From Clarkia xantiana subsp. parviflora (taxonomy: Eukaryota > Streptophyta > Magnoliopsida > Myrtales > Onagraceae): a stretch of 64,000 bases of DNA. Location of the stretch: the NCBI GenBank assembly GCA_036873135.1, contig JAPTYO010000004.1:33079105-33143104 (forward strand), written 5' to 3'. The notes under the pieces were generated by a model. It did no database searches. It saw nothing but the letters and a program-made list of their open reading frames with translations, and was not told the origin of the DNA. The position numbers were made by a program, and so were the translations under genes. Positions 34,273 through 53,400 of the stretch are shown one piece after another (position 1 is the stretch's first letter; every line of letters starts with the position of its first letter).

Positions 34273-36896
34273 AACCCAACAACATATTCCGTAAAGCAGA
34301 ACCAACTGCTAGAAGAGATACACATGTTATAATTATTTCAATACAATTTCCTACTTTTTCAGTCATTTTACCCAAAGAAATTTATTCCCAACCCAAGCCA
34401 ACCCCGTGTAGTGTTTACCTCTTAAGGCTAATTAGGTTCACAGTCCAAGTTTGGCTTAGGAAGTGACTGCATTGATAAGATAAAACATAAAAAGAGTGTT
34501 GACAAATCACACCTAACATTGCACACTTTCAATTCCTATTAATTAGTCATAATTTGACTTCTAGACTAGAGGGGAGGAAAAACGACCAAATCCAATTCCC
34601 TTTGCCTATGGACACATACGATATATAAACACTGAACATACAATCTTTTATCTCATGAGCCTTTTTTTTTTTTTTTGTCTTATAATTAATCTCATGAGGT
34701 TGATGACTATCTAATCTAACCACTTTTTGTCTGAAAATGTAACTTCTTTTCACTCACTTTCAATTTACTTCTCTGCATGTAAAGACACTAAGAGAAAGGA
34801 GAAAAAGAAAAACTCATTGCCTGACATAAGTAATATAAGATTAAGGCACCAAAGATTCCCAAGCACCCACAGATGTGATGTTAGGTGCTTGATTAGTTTG
34901 AATAATTCATTGGCAAGGACCATATAGAAATAACATTATTCTTGATAAGGACTTGAACCAAAACTAATATAATACTGCCCCCAAATAGATTTATCCAACC
35001 ACTAACCCCCCAAGAATCAACAACCACAAACAAGAACCACTCTATTGGGCATAGTAGGATGTTCAAATAGCTGGCAGTTGCAAGGAGTGGGGTTAAGTAG
35101 CTAAAATTTAAAATAAAATTGGAAGGAAAGTGATGCAAAGAATTGCCTTACTAGCAGGAAGTGGACAATAATAATTGACCTCGAAAGACCACCCCCGCAA
35201 TAGTAGGTGGGATTCGGCTAAGTCTAACTAAAGAATTGTCCCTCATCATTTATTCAATTGTATAATAATAATATTCATCAGTCTTTATTAAGCAACCACT
35301 TTAGTTTAGGCACATAAATATAAGCACTTACCTCCACAGCCCAATAGTATTTGGTAGAGACGCCTCAAGCACAAGCTTTCTTTTCTTCTTTTTTTGGTAC
35401 AAAAGCTTCCCTTTTGACCTACATGTCCATGTATGCATAAAGAAACACTCTCTTGTCAGTTGTCACATTTTTTTAATTTCATTTATTTAATCCATAAGAC
35501 TTGAACAAATCAACAAACAAAACTGCTGTTCTCCATGATGTCAAAACCAATCGGAATGTCCAACTGTCTCTACTGGCTTCTTGTTTCTCGAGTTTGCCAT
35601 GTCAGTCTCTTATGCAATGTTGCACTTTATACAACATTCTTCTTGCATGACATAAATCTGATCTTCAATAAGAGCAGAAATGATGCTGCAGAAACTTAGT
35701 AAATCTGTTAATCCCGTTAAAAGAAAGACCTTAATCTATGTTATTTGGCAACTAGAAGAAGATATTATTGCTACAAACCTAGTTTGAAAGGTTAATTAGC
35801 AATCAGTGAAGAACTCATTGACCACAATTTTGGTTCCTTGATTTGTCAAAAAGGCAATAGTTTGGTGCCAAAGACATTATGATTACGATTTATGAGAAGA
35901 TAGACTTAGTTAATAATTTCTAAGAAGGACCTAACTGTTTGTGACAGGGAAATGACAGTGACACACTTCTACAACACTGTAGAAACACGCACATAAAAGG
36001 CAGCTAGCATTCCATTTCATTTATTTACTGAGAAGCGTACCTTCCATGCAAATAATGGCGAAATCAACAGAAGCTCAGTAGCTACTCTCACTCTGAGACT
36101 CTGTGGGGGTAAGCCATCGATACATATTTACCAAAAAACTCGAACCGTGTGGGACATCTACCTATTATATGTACAAATACTCAATACACAGTGAACAAAT
36201 CCAGATGCTCAATTATAGCAGGCTGGTATAAAAAGAAGAGTTAGAACCTGCATTTAATTTTAGGAATCAATACAGGGCAGTTGTAGATTCAGAGAAAACA
36301 TATGGATATGCACTGTCTTCAAACATAGTAATCTGGATACTAGATAAAGAGGAGGCTACCAAAAAATTTAGCATCCATGGTTATACAAATCCTGGTCAAC
36401 TTGAATACAATGGACACACAATAATAGTTATATACAACTGAATTTCTCTTGCTCATAAATAAACTGCAAAATGAGGGACTAATAAAATCCTTACCTGATT
36501 TCACCAGCCTCTGTCCGCGATAAATTTTAAAGCTAACAAGCAAAAATTATATGGTGAATGATAATACATCTTTAAACCATATGATTGTCACTGGACCCAG
36601 TAAACCCACAGATAGGTCATTTGAAATATATCAAACACACTCATACTATGGAGTAGGCAAGCTATAAAGTTGTACTAGGATAGGTCACTGGACGTTGAAG
36701 ATCAGCATATTAAGGCTGAAAATATTCTGCTGACTCCTCTCATGAAATAATAAATGGAAATCAACATGAGCTGAATGCTAAATGATGGAGCAAGGAGAAG
36801 ACAATTCTCTTTTTCAATACATAAATCTGTACCATGCATCATATGAAATCTAATATTACTTATCTATCTTCTTGGCTGAACATATCACTAAAAATA
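34273..36896. other. Intergenic region downstream of LPA2
   Basis: No convincing coding exon was seen. A donor-like CAG/GTAAGG occurs on the minus strand near 36494, but the frame around it is short and not recognisable; it could belong to an alternative 3' UTR exon of LPA2. Confidence 0.4.
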
Positions 36897-38423
36897 TCAC
36901 TTTTGGTCTTTAAGACTCTCATTTTGGAGGTACTTAATCACACCATAAGTAACAGTTCCAGCTAGAAACAAGAGGACTGTTGGGGTGAACACTGGGTAAA
37001 GGTACTTCACAAGGAACTTATCCCACTCCTCAGGTAAAAATCCTGCACAAGAGCCGCGGATGTTAGAACAGAGAACCACCAATATATATAATAGAACGTG
37101 CAAATGTTAGGTCTATAGCAACACAACTTGTTTATCTCTTAAGCGATCCTGTTTTCCATGAGCTATTAAACAAGTAATCGAGTAGAGATAAGCAGACATA
37201 AACAAATACTTTTCCTAAGATGCCGTTCAATCAGGTATACAGAGTCGGGACTTTCAGTCTAGGGGAACCGAAGTTTTAAGAGGCCAATTTACAATAAATC
37301 TGAAGAGGCTAAATGAGTGAAATTAAGAAGACCCGTGAGTAAGAGGTGCCTCATGCATTCCTTTAATCTGTTGGCTGCATTCAGAACCTATATCCACAAG
37401 CACGATCATGTAGTGGAAGCAGCTTTCACAATGAAAAGGACCATAGGCTACAACATGGAATCAGAAATCTAGATAGAAAATAAACTGAACAACGGCACAT
37501 CGAGAGTCGAGACAACAACCCAATCATGGCTGAAATAAGTATCTAATCCAAATTTATAGTTGTGACAAGATCTAGAACACATTCTTGCATGCTAGAATTT
37601 TGGATTCCTTCCATTCTTTTGGCATGGTATTAAGCTTCCAAAGCAACATAATACAGCATAAGAAACTTAAGGAGCTCTAAATCTAATACGATATGCTGAG
37701 TAAATTAAGTACTCACAACAAAATGGGCATCAGGATACTGCAGTCATTATACATCAATTTCACAGACGAATAGAAGCATTTGATCTTAGTTGCAACATGT
37801 TTTAGGACTCCTACTATCCATATTTGACGTTCATCGTATCTCTAATTGCCGGAGATGCTCTAGTACAGAATTCCCCTAATCCACTCACTAATTCAATCAA
37901 TGTTTGAGCTTGTTGCATTAATTGAATTTGATTTGACTACACATTCAAACACGACTTAGCTTTAATTTCCACAATTGAAACAAAGTAAATAAAGAATTAA
38001 CGGACAGAAGTAGAAGAATCAAATCATACCAGAAGCAGCAAGAGCAATGCCTTCAATAAGAATAACTCCACCAAGGCCGAACCAAGTGAGGAGGAATGCA
38101 CTCTCATTCTGCTTCAGTTCCTCTGCTCTACTCTCATTTTCCTTCGATATGAACACCGGCTTCTCCACCGGGGTCCGTCGATTAATGGACGCTCTTTCCT
38201 TTTTCCCTTTCTGGTTATTCTTGCTAGCAACAGACGCAGCACTTGACGGAGTGGACCCGAAGCCTTGGCCCGGAGGGGCAGGCTTCTTCGGTGAGGCAGC
38301 AACGGTTGAGGATTCCTCGGTATCGGCGGAAGAGTTTGGCGATTGCGAATTGATGGCCAGTCTGGGCCGTGGGTTGCGAGCTAGAAGGATGGGTGAGTGG
38401 AGAAGATGGACCGTTAGCGCCAT
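36897..38423 (-). CDS. LPA2: LPA2, photosystem II assembly factor, chloroplast
   Basis: Two exons on the minus strand, 38423-38030 and 37042-36897, joined in phase 1 across a 987-bp intron with GT at 38029 and AG at 37043. The product has 179 residues. The first 45 or so are a plastid transit peptide rich in Ser, Arg and Pro. A low-complexity, lysine-rich middle leads to the family signature NRRTPVEKPVFIS. Two membrane spans follow: LLTWFGLGGVILIEGIALAA (about 109-128) and PTVLLFLAGTVTYGVI. The end is KYLQNESLKDQK. In Arabidopsis LPA2 is a thylakoid membrane protein needed for efficient assembly of CP43 into photosystem II. Start, splice sites and length all agree with the known family. Confidence 0.92.
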
Positions 38424-39198
38424 TTGTTATTGCACTTTTCAGAGTACGCGCTATGACTCAAATTTGTGTGGCCAATCACCACCAAAAAAAAAAGTGCGGC
38501 ATGAACATGATGATAATTACACTCTCAGTCCCAGTGATTTTCATATTTTCCTTTAGGTCCTAATGAGAAACGTAAGTACGCTTGTATCCTATATTTGATT
38601 GCATATACATTAGGGTCCAATTATTATCCACTATATTTCTCAATGTGGTCGGTTGGTCCGCACATGTGATTCAATGGTACCTTATATTTCAGGTTGTGGT
38701 TTTTTTCACTCTCTAATTTTCATCGTCTCATCGATTTACTCTATTAAAGACACTTACGTGATGATGATATAACAGTAAATATGAAATAAATTAAAATATA
38801 TAAAAAAAAAAAAAGTAGGAAGATATATATATATATATAATTATTAAAAAAAGTACTATATTACAAAAATATTAAAATTTAATTCTACAAAGTATTTTTA
38901 AACAATAATTTAGAATATATTTCAAAAAAATATTAAAAAATATATATGAAAACTTGATATATATATATATAATTTAATAAAAATATAAAGGGAACATAAA
39001 TATTACACTTAATTACGGAAAAAATAGGAATATAAATGGAAAGGGAATGGAGTGAACGAGCCAAGAAAAAACGTTGGTTGTTCAATATGACGTATGCTCT
39101 TCTTTCTCTCAAAGAACGACAGTTTGTTTATTTACAACCTAAACCTAGCTATGGCGGCAAGGTTATTTTTTATTTTTTTATGGATCTTCTTGGGTTTC
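38424..39198. other. LPA2 upstream region and AT-rich intergenic sequence
   Basis: A CCAAT word lies about 50 bp upstream of the LPA2 start on its strand. An (AT)n run occupies about 38825-38842. The short + frame at 39036-39198 has no known match. Confidence 0.4.
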
Positions 39199-39489
39199 TG
39201 ACGTGGGCGAAGTCTCGGATTTGGGCGTGCGAGTACACTTTTCCATGCGTAAACGGCGATTTGAGCAAGACACATAGTAAACTGTGGTGTTTGACAGTTT
39301 TAGGCCAAATTCCTTCGTTTAGAGGGTCAAATTTGCAGTTTTATATTTCTTTCGGTCTTTTTTATAATTTGTCGGTTTTGTTTGGTACTTTAGTGTTAAT
39401 TTCGGAATTTTAATAGGATTAGGGTTTTTGTTTTCTTTATTTAAGACTCTCTTAGCCGTCGTTTGTGTTCAGTTTATTGATATATGAAA

Positions 39490-40314
39490 GGGTTAAAGGT
39501 ACTTTTCATACCACATGTTTGACCGAATGTGGCTTTTAGTACCGGATGTTTGGTTTTGTATAGTTTTGGTACCAAACGTTTGAAAAAATGTGGTTTTTGG
39601 TACATCCGTTAGTTGGCCGTTAGTTTTTTCCGTTAAGTGACATGTGCAAGTCACGTGACCGACCCTAAACTTTCAATTTTATTCAATTTAGTCCCTCAAA
39701 TATATTCCTAACTTTTAATTTGTTTAATTTAGTCCCAAAACTTTAAAATCAATTCCAATTTAACCATCGAACCCAATTGACCTAGCCTAGGGCTAGGTCC
39801 GACCCTGGTTCGGGGTCGCTGGACCCAGCCAAACCTGACCCAAGGTCAGACCTAGCCCTACGCTAGGTCCGGCGGTCAATTGGGACCTAGCCTAATTTGG
39901 GTTGAATTTGGGCTAGGTCCCAATTGACCTAGCCGGACCTAGCCTAGGGCTAGGTCCGACCCTGGGTCAGGGTCGGTTGGGCCCGACGACCCCAACCCAG
40001 GTTCGGACCTAGCCCTAGGCTAGGTCCGGCTAGGTCAATTGGGTTCTATGATTCAATCAGAATTGATTTTGATGTTTTGGGACTAAATTAAACAAATTAA
40101 AAGTTATGAATATATTTGAGGGACTAAATTGAACAAAATCGAAAGTTTAGGGTCGGTCACGTGACTTGTACATGTCACTTAACGGAAAAAACTAACGGAT
40201 GTACCAAAAGCCACTTTTTTTCAAACGTTTGGTACCAAAAGTATACAAAACCAAACATCCGGTACTAAAAACCACATTCGGCCAAACATGTGGTATGAAA
40301 AGTACCTTTAACCC
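39490..40314. mobile_element. Foldback (Mutator-like) element inside the TRIM LTR
   Basis: Perfect terminal inverted repeats start GGGTTAAAGGTACTTTTC and extend with minor changes through most of the 825 bp. The 9-bp TATATGAAA is duplicated exactly on both sides (39481-39489, 40315-40323). The centre is built from GACCTAGCC/GGCTAGGTC words. Nine-base duplications and long inverted ends point to the Mutator superfamily. It encodes no protein. Confidence 0.88.
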
Positions 40315-40477
40315 TATATGAAAAAAAAAAACTGAGGTTTTCCTCAACCCTGCGTCAATTCCTCGGGGCATTCTTCTGAATCAACGAGTTCTTGCGCCTC
40401 TATCCATCAAATTCTCGGTATTCCATTTCGAATCAACGAGTTTTTGATCCATCTATCCCCATCACGCTGCATCAGAT

Positions 40478-40490
40478 TGGTATCAGAGCC
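40478..40490 (+). promoter_or_regulatory. Primer-binding site, tRNA-iMet type
   Basis: TGGTATCAGAGCC lies three bases after the 5' LTR end. This is the standard complement of the initiator methionine tRNA 3' end used by many plant LTR elements. Confidence 0.9.
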
Positions 40491-41315
40491 GAAGATCCTG
40501 CACGATGCCGTTCCTTGATTGGTTAGCACCAGATCGTACCAGGACCGCGACTGTTCTTGATAATCCAATTTATGATGAGTACGCCGATGATGATGATGTC
40601 ACAGCGATGATCGTCCATCACTCCACCTTCCATGATCCTGGATTTATCCTTTTCCCGACCGCCTGGAGCGACTTCGAAGGCCTCTTGACATCCGATTTCG
40701 GGTACAAGCCACAAGGGAAATCAACCCCAACATCGGCACCAAGACCACACTCGAACACCGCTTCACGTGAAATTTTTTATGATTTTGTGGCTGAGTGTGT
40801 TCTTCTTCCTGCTTCCTATTACTGGCCTTCGTTGCGGAAGATTCGAGGACGAATCTTCTCTTCCCCGGAGAGAACGATGTGGGCGAAGTCTCGGATTTGG
40901 GCGTGCGAGTACATTTTTTCATGCGGAAACGGCGATCTGAGCAAGACCCATAGTAAATTATGGGGTTTGGCGATTTTTGGCCAAATTCCTTCGTCTAGAT
41001 GGTCAAATTTGCAGTTTTATGTTTCTTTCGGTCTTTTTTATAAGTTTTCTGTTTTTGTTTGAGGCTTTATTGTTAATTTCGAATTTTGTCCTAGGTTAGA
41101 GTTTTAGATTTTTCTATTTAAACTTTTTTAGCAGTCATATACATTCAGATTATTGATTAATGAAAAAAACTGAGGTTTTCCTCTACTTTGCGTCAATTCT
41201 TCGGGTATTCTTAGAATCAACGAATTCTTGCGCCCTCTATCCAACAAATTCTCGGCATTCCCCTTGAATCAACGAGTCTTTGTCCCATCTATCCCCATCA
41301 CGCTGCATCAGTTTT

Positions 41316-42792
41316 TTGATGTATTCAATCTGATTATTATATTTACAAAGATAAGTCTTGTGTAAAAGATATGGGATCTGCAGTTTCTCTGACGTGGCGA
41401 GTGGCTACGGTTTGCACGTCTGACGAAAAACACACGCCTCCTTCCCTTCTGTCGATGCCAATGACGAGGAGTAGAAACGATTCATCTTCTCAATCTTCCC
41501 ACTTCAAAAAACAACTACTCAGTCACCACAAATGACTTACTTCCCTCATCACCTTTGGTGCATCCTATATATTTTCATTTCAGTAAGGGCAGTGAAGAAG
41601 AAGAAGAAAATAGTGGATTGGAATATAGTGTTGTTTGCTAGATGTTTTGGCTTCAAAAGGGAGAAGGTATATCAAATCCATCGATATATCATTGAAGATT
41701 ATTTCAAGGGGTGAGGATGGGATCTCGGTCGGTCTTTCATTTTTCATGGGAACGACATGTTGTTCAAAATGGGGCCTTTCAGGTGGATGGGTTGATTTTT
41801 GTACTAACACAGGCGGGCCCTCAAACGCATGCAATTAACTTTGATTGATTTCACAAGGGTACCGTTCTAGAGGAATAACACCTCATGTCATCTCATGAAT
41901 TTGGACAATATACATTTTTTAGCTGTAAGAGAGGGTCCAATTTAGAAATGGATTTTCAGGAAAATCGAGCTTGGAAACAGCTTTCCCTAGGGTGCTGAAT
42001 CTGCATCTTCCAAATATTCTCCCTTCTAGGGCTATTGGGCTACCTTGAAAATCACAATTCCATTTAAGATGATAGGTTAACTCACTTAATATACAAACAT
42101 TTTGTATTTTTTTCAACCACAGAATTGCTGCAATTTTGAAGTTTGAATTTTTTAAGTTTGAGCTACGCCTCTTAACGTCATTTAAAGTCTCGAGATTTAT
42201 GTTTTAATTATTTCGACTTTTTTATATTATATTAGATTGTTTGGAATATAGACTTTGATATTCTCTACTTTGAAACGATCGGTTGTCTTTATAGGTTGTA
42301 TTTTGCAAATTTGTGGATTGTTTATGGATTATTATCAACTTGAGTGTGTATTTTGAAATTTAGTATAAAAAAATAAATAAATAAAAAGGTTCAAAACCGA
42401 TTCTACTATGGTTCGGTCCTAGAGCCTACAATCCGGTTCGATTTTTAAATGATACAAAAAACCATTTAAATCTAAAATTTAGTTATAATTCGATTCTGAA
42501 TCGGTTCGACCCAAAACCGAACTATGCCTGTGGCCAGTCTAGTTAGTGATCTTGGAGCACGATAGACTTTTATGAAAGCCTATTAAAGCCTATTTTGAGA
42601 ACTCAATCTTCAAAACTGTAACTGAAAAATGAAAATAATTGGTGTTTCTCTCTCCTCCCTCCCCGCCTTGGGTCTTTGGATGATACGGATACGTCAAGCT
42701 TGTTCTTCGCTTCTCCATTTGTCGATCACCGGACAGTCACGATGATGATGATAGAATGACGATTCCGATGATCGACGAGTTAGTTTTCCTCC
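41316..42792 (+). other. Intergenic region and 5' leader of the kinase gene
   Basis: At 42385-42540 there is a GGTTCGG/CCGAACC-rich patch of the type seen in hAT-like foldbacks. The pyrimidine-rich stretch CTCTCTCCTCCCTCCCCGCC at 42649 lies about 140 bp upstream of the start codon, in the likely leader. No other gene was found. Confidence 0.45.
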
Positions 42793-49399
<6,607 letters not shown>

Positions 49400-49836
49400 T
49401 ATGATTAAATCTATATAACTACTATAAAGTAAATATGAAGCAACTAACCATCTTATATGATCCTTTGCCTTGTCAATGTTGATCACTTGAAGGTAGATGG
49501 CAGCGACAACTTGGTATGAGCTCAATCAATTTCTTCATGGATCGGAAAAGCATCCACACTTGTGTAATTAGCTACTATAGTGGTGAAGTGAGAGTTTTGT
49601 CACCCTCCTCAAAAGGGGGTATTTTTGTGGTTTTCACCGCCCCATTCTTGAACAAAGCTGCTTATTGAATCCCAGTGTCACTTTGTGAACCTGAATTGAT
49701 TATATTCGTCACTCATATAATGGGAACTGTTTGTTGACTGTAGTATTCCTTCCACTTGCTAGACTCTCTCTCGTCACTCCTTCGACCGGGAGGGATACAA
49801 TTAATAATTTTGATTATTAGTATAATTATTTAGTTA
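49400..49836 (+). other. 3' untranslated region of the kinase and flank
   Basis: AATAAT-type signals occur near 49803. No further exon with a conserved frame is seen after the stop at 49397-49399. Confidence 0.4.
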
Positions 49837-49845
49837 TATAAAATA

Positions 49846-50656
49846 GGGTTAAGAACACAATAGTAGCCTGAATGTTTGCCCATGTTGCCAAAAGGGGTCT
49901 GAATTGAAAAAACGTATTATTTAGGGGCTGAATTTTGAGTTTTGTGTATAATTGAGGTCTCCGTCTATTTTTTCTGTTAAAAGTGACGAAAGTGGTCACA
50001 TGCTTGGCATGTGACCGAAAATAATTTGAAAACCCGAAAATGCCCTTTGACCAAAGTGTGTCCCTCACATGTTTGACCTAAAAAGACGAAAATACCCTTT
50101 AAGCCACCACATCTCCGGCGACCACCACCACCACCCATCTCTGGCGACCACCACCCCAGCTCCGGCGACCACCACCCCAGCTCCGGCGACCACCACCCCA
50201 GCTCCGGAGACCACCACACCCTCCGGCGACCCAAAAAAGCTCCGATTCGGGGCCACAGAGCTCCAGATCGGAGCTCCGATCGGAGCTTTTTTGGGTCGCC
50301 GGAGGGGGGTTTTGGTCGCCGGAGCTGGGGTGGTGGTCGCCGGAGCTGGAGTGGTGGTCGCCGGAGCTTGGGTGGTGGTCGGTGGCGGTGGCCGTGGTGG
50401 CCTTAGGGCATAATTAGTGTGCATGGGTATTTTAGACATTTCACATTTCATTAATTAAACTGATAAATTGTATAATAATTGTAAAAGGGTAATTTTGTCA
50501 TTTCACGTGTTTCCATTACATTTAACGGCAAATTTGGACGGAAACTCGATTATCAACAAAACTCAAAATTCAGGCCCTTAATAATACGTTTTTTTCAATT
50601 CAGACTCCTTTTGGCAACATGGACAAACATTCAGGCCCCTACAGTGTTCTTAACCC
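49846..50656. mobile_element. Foldback (Mutator-like) element downstream of the kinase
   Basis: Inverted ends start GGGTTAAGAACAC. TATAAAATA is duplicated exactly on both sides (49837-49845, 50657-50665). The inner arms carry CACCCCAGCTCCGGCGACCA in four tandem copies on the left and its complement on the right, around a central palindrome GATCGGAGCTCCGATC. It encodes no real protein; the open frames across the arms are repeats. Confidence 0.88.
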
Positions 50657-50665
50657 TATAAAATA

Positions 50666-52039
50666 TCAAAGTAATATGCTAATTTTAAAATATTCATGCT
50701 ACTGCATTGGGTGTGCTCTAAAAAGTTTCATGAATCGAAATCTTAACAACTGTCAGTTTATTTCGTTTTTTCATCGCATCATTAAGAGGATAACATTGGT
50801 AATATACTTGCCACATAATTAATCGTTACTCATATCAATAGAATAACGTTTATAATATACTTACTATACAGATTAATTATCATTCAGATTAAGTACATGA
50901 TTATTATTATTAGAATCGGACCGAACACCAAACCGATTTTGTGAAAATGTATGTATAGCCAAAAGTGGACCATACCTAAGATCGGGTCAAGTTTTGATTT
51001 AGGCGTCCGTTCAACTAGATTCGACGAGGAAGTCCAAAAAAATAAGAAGTTCTTAAAAAATAGAGCCCAAAACTGCAAGCCCACTTATAATTGAACCCAT
51101 AACACAACACTAAAATACTTGCAGCTACCTAAAAAAAAACGCATTCAGCTTCCCTATCATCTCCTTCAGCGATCTCCGCAATTTGCCGAACAGCCATAGC
51201 GGGCTCGAAGGTGCTTGTTTGTATAATGAATAGATTATAATAAAACAAATTGTATAGTATTATTGGATTATAATACTACCCATTGTCTGGTCAGCTATTT
51301 GGAAAATAAAAGAAAATTATATTTCTTATATTGGATGAAATTATGAAATAGTACGGAAATGGTTTGTTTCACACTAGAAGTATAGTACGTATGAAAGAGT
51401 TTGTTTCATATGTCTGTAACGAGAGCATTGGCGCGAATCATAGTGCCTATTCAGAGAATTTATTGGCGCCAAAATTAAAGTGACGATGGCGTTGGTTCCG
51501 TTGGTTCGGATGATTCTAAAGGCTATAAATAGGCTTACTTACTAGCAAATGTCATCATCCAAAAAATTATATTCATCCATCTCTATTCATAATTGATTAT
51601 TATTCCCAAATAGAGTGTCTTAAATTAACATTTGCAAATCATCGGTCTTGGGGTTTTTGTTGTAGCATCGGTGTGATTTGCTAGTAACCAATAGCAAAAC
51701 TCTTTACGATTGTGGGGAAATATCACATTTCGAAAATCGACTATACGCGCCTCAAAACCAAAACTCGCTCACTTTTGTTCGTGATTACAGATTTATTGTT
51801 CTGCGTTAGTTCGTGTGCGTGGTACATAATATTTGTTCGTGGTTCGTGTTCGTGCTAATTGACGCTTGTACTCTACTCTAAAGCTATTTTTCCAACTATC
51901 GAAGGTGATATTTGATAGAGTTCAGCGGCGATCATATTCATGAACACACAACAAATCGCGGAAGTTGATACTCTTGATTGCGGTTAAAAGATAAATAACT
52001 CATGAAACGTATGGAGTGTATAAAATCAATATCGGTTTA
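50666..52039. other. Intergenic; possible remnant of a copia-type LTR
   Basis: GGCTATAAATAGGC at about 51520 looks like an LTR or gene TATA box, followed by a leader without coding capacity. No LTR ends or primer site could be fixed, so I do not name an element. Confidence 0.3.
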
Positions 52040-52335
52040 TGTTGATTTGACGGCCCATATCTTATAAATCATAGTCGGCTCGATGGTCCTGTATCATATA
52101 AATTTATCTCGGATAACTCATGTTGGCTAAATGTCCCGTATCGTATAGATCATAGTTAGCTCAACATCACGTATCGTATAAATCATAGTTGACTCGACGT
52201 CACGTATCGTAAGAATCCTAGTTGGCTCTATGTCCCGTATTGTATAAATTATAGTTGGCTCGATATCCCGTATTGCATGGTTCATGATTGAATCAAAGTC
52301 CCGTATAAGATAAATTATGTTGGTTCGTCGATTCT
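52040..52335 (+). repeat. Minisatellite of about 33-36 bp
   Basis: Eight imperfect units share CCCGTATCGTATAAATCATAG followed by TTGGCTCGATG. Divergence between units is higher than in the retroelement arrays, so it is older. Confidence 0.75.
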
Positions 52336-52797
52336 ATGTACCGACCCTTGACCCTAAGTTCGGTTCCTGAAATAATAAATGTACAATAGAGTCAAGCACA
52401 ATCAATTTAATGATCATTTGGACCCAAGGATAATGATGTATTTAATTATAGTTGTTGGTTAATACATAATTTTGATAAAGTCGGAATGTCGGTTAAAATA
52501 AGTTGGTATATGTTGACGTATACATTTTTACGAAAGAAAATGGTCATTATTGGTGATCTATTAATGTCGGTTAAATCAAGAAATGTTAGCATATATATAT
52601 TTTTGACGAGTAAATTTGTCAGTTCGATACTTTCATTTGAATATGAAATATTGGCTTATATTAGAGTCTTGTGACAAAAGTTTAGACCATAATATGATAT
52701 TTGTGACAAAGTTATATGTGGTTAGATGGTTGGATTAAAATTAATATATACAGTCGGTTAAAGTTCTGTTAGCTTATTCCATAATGGACCGAGTGAA

Positions 52798-53387
52798 TGT
52801 TGGCATTTGATGAATGGGCCGCCGTAATAGGATCCCTTTAATATAAGTCCAACACTTAAATAATTGAGTAATGTCAGATTAGAGATTTTGGGCCATGCCT
52901 AAAATTCCAATTGACATAAAATGTCCAAAATTGGGCCTCCCCTTTACTAGTGTGCCCGGCTGAATTATTACTCTAGGGTTGATGTGAGTTTTGCCCACCT
53001 CCTCTATAAATAAGGAGTGTCAGATTTTTCTTTATGGTTAATCACTTTCTCCCTCTTAATTGAGATTAAAGAAAACCCTCCACCCTAATATTGTTAGTTT
53101 CGGCCGAACTACATAGTACTAAGAGGTGTCAAATTGCTTCGAGCAATTATCCCGGAGATCCATCCTGCCGAAGAATTGAAAGAGGCTTTGCTGTGGAGAC
53201 CATTCCGTGTAGGTGATTCCTTAACAAGAATCCTTACAGGAGCCGTCCGGCAGACCGCGAACTCCCCTCAAGATCTTGGATCTACGGAAAGCAAGAAACT
53301 GGTATGTGCCCCTATTCCGTTGCGTAATTAGTTTACCTGGCATGTACACGTGTTTTATACCGTAATAACTATCCCCTATTTCCAACA
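52798..53387 (+). mobile_element. 5' LTR with tRNA-iMet primer site (copia-type likely)
   Basis: It runs from TGTTGGCATTTG to TTTCCAACA, with short inverted ends TGTTGG/CCAACA. A TATA box CTATAAATAAGG lies at about 53003. It is followed by the primer site at 53389. No matching 3' LTR was found in the window, so the element is truncated or longer than it looks. The 590-bp length fits copia elements. Confidence 0.7.
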
Positions 53388-53388
53388 G

Positions 53389-53400
53389 TGGTATCAGAGC
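53389..53400 (+). promoter_or_regulatory. Primer-binding site, tRNA-iMet type
   Basis: TGGTATCAGAGC, one base after the LTR end. Confidence 0.9.

Larger units (their letters stand above)
39199..41310 (+). mobile_element. Miniature LTR retrotransposon (TRIM-like) carrying a foldback insertion
   Basis: LTRs lie at 39199-40474 (enlarged by an 825-bp insertion) and 40875-41310 (436 bp). The internal region is only 400 bp. It begins with a tRNA-iMet primer site and contains an ATG-started frame at 40505 of no known function. The GTTTC before and GTTTT after form a 5-bp duplication with one change. No gag or pol is present, so the element depended on enzymes from elsewhere. A solo LTR of the family lies at 27988. 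Confidence 0.82.

Noticed and set aside
36340..36543. Possible extra exon on the LPA2 strand with a GTAAGG donor
   Set aside because: LPA2 already ends with a family-typical C-terminus upstream, and the frame is short and unknown.
40505..41062. 185-residue frame in the miniature LTR element as a gag gene
   Set aside because: It runs into the 3' LTR, and its first part matches no gag domain.
50065..50451. Repeated Pro/Ala/Thr and Val/Ala/Gly frames
   Set aside because: Arms of a foldback element read as protein.
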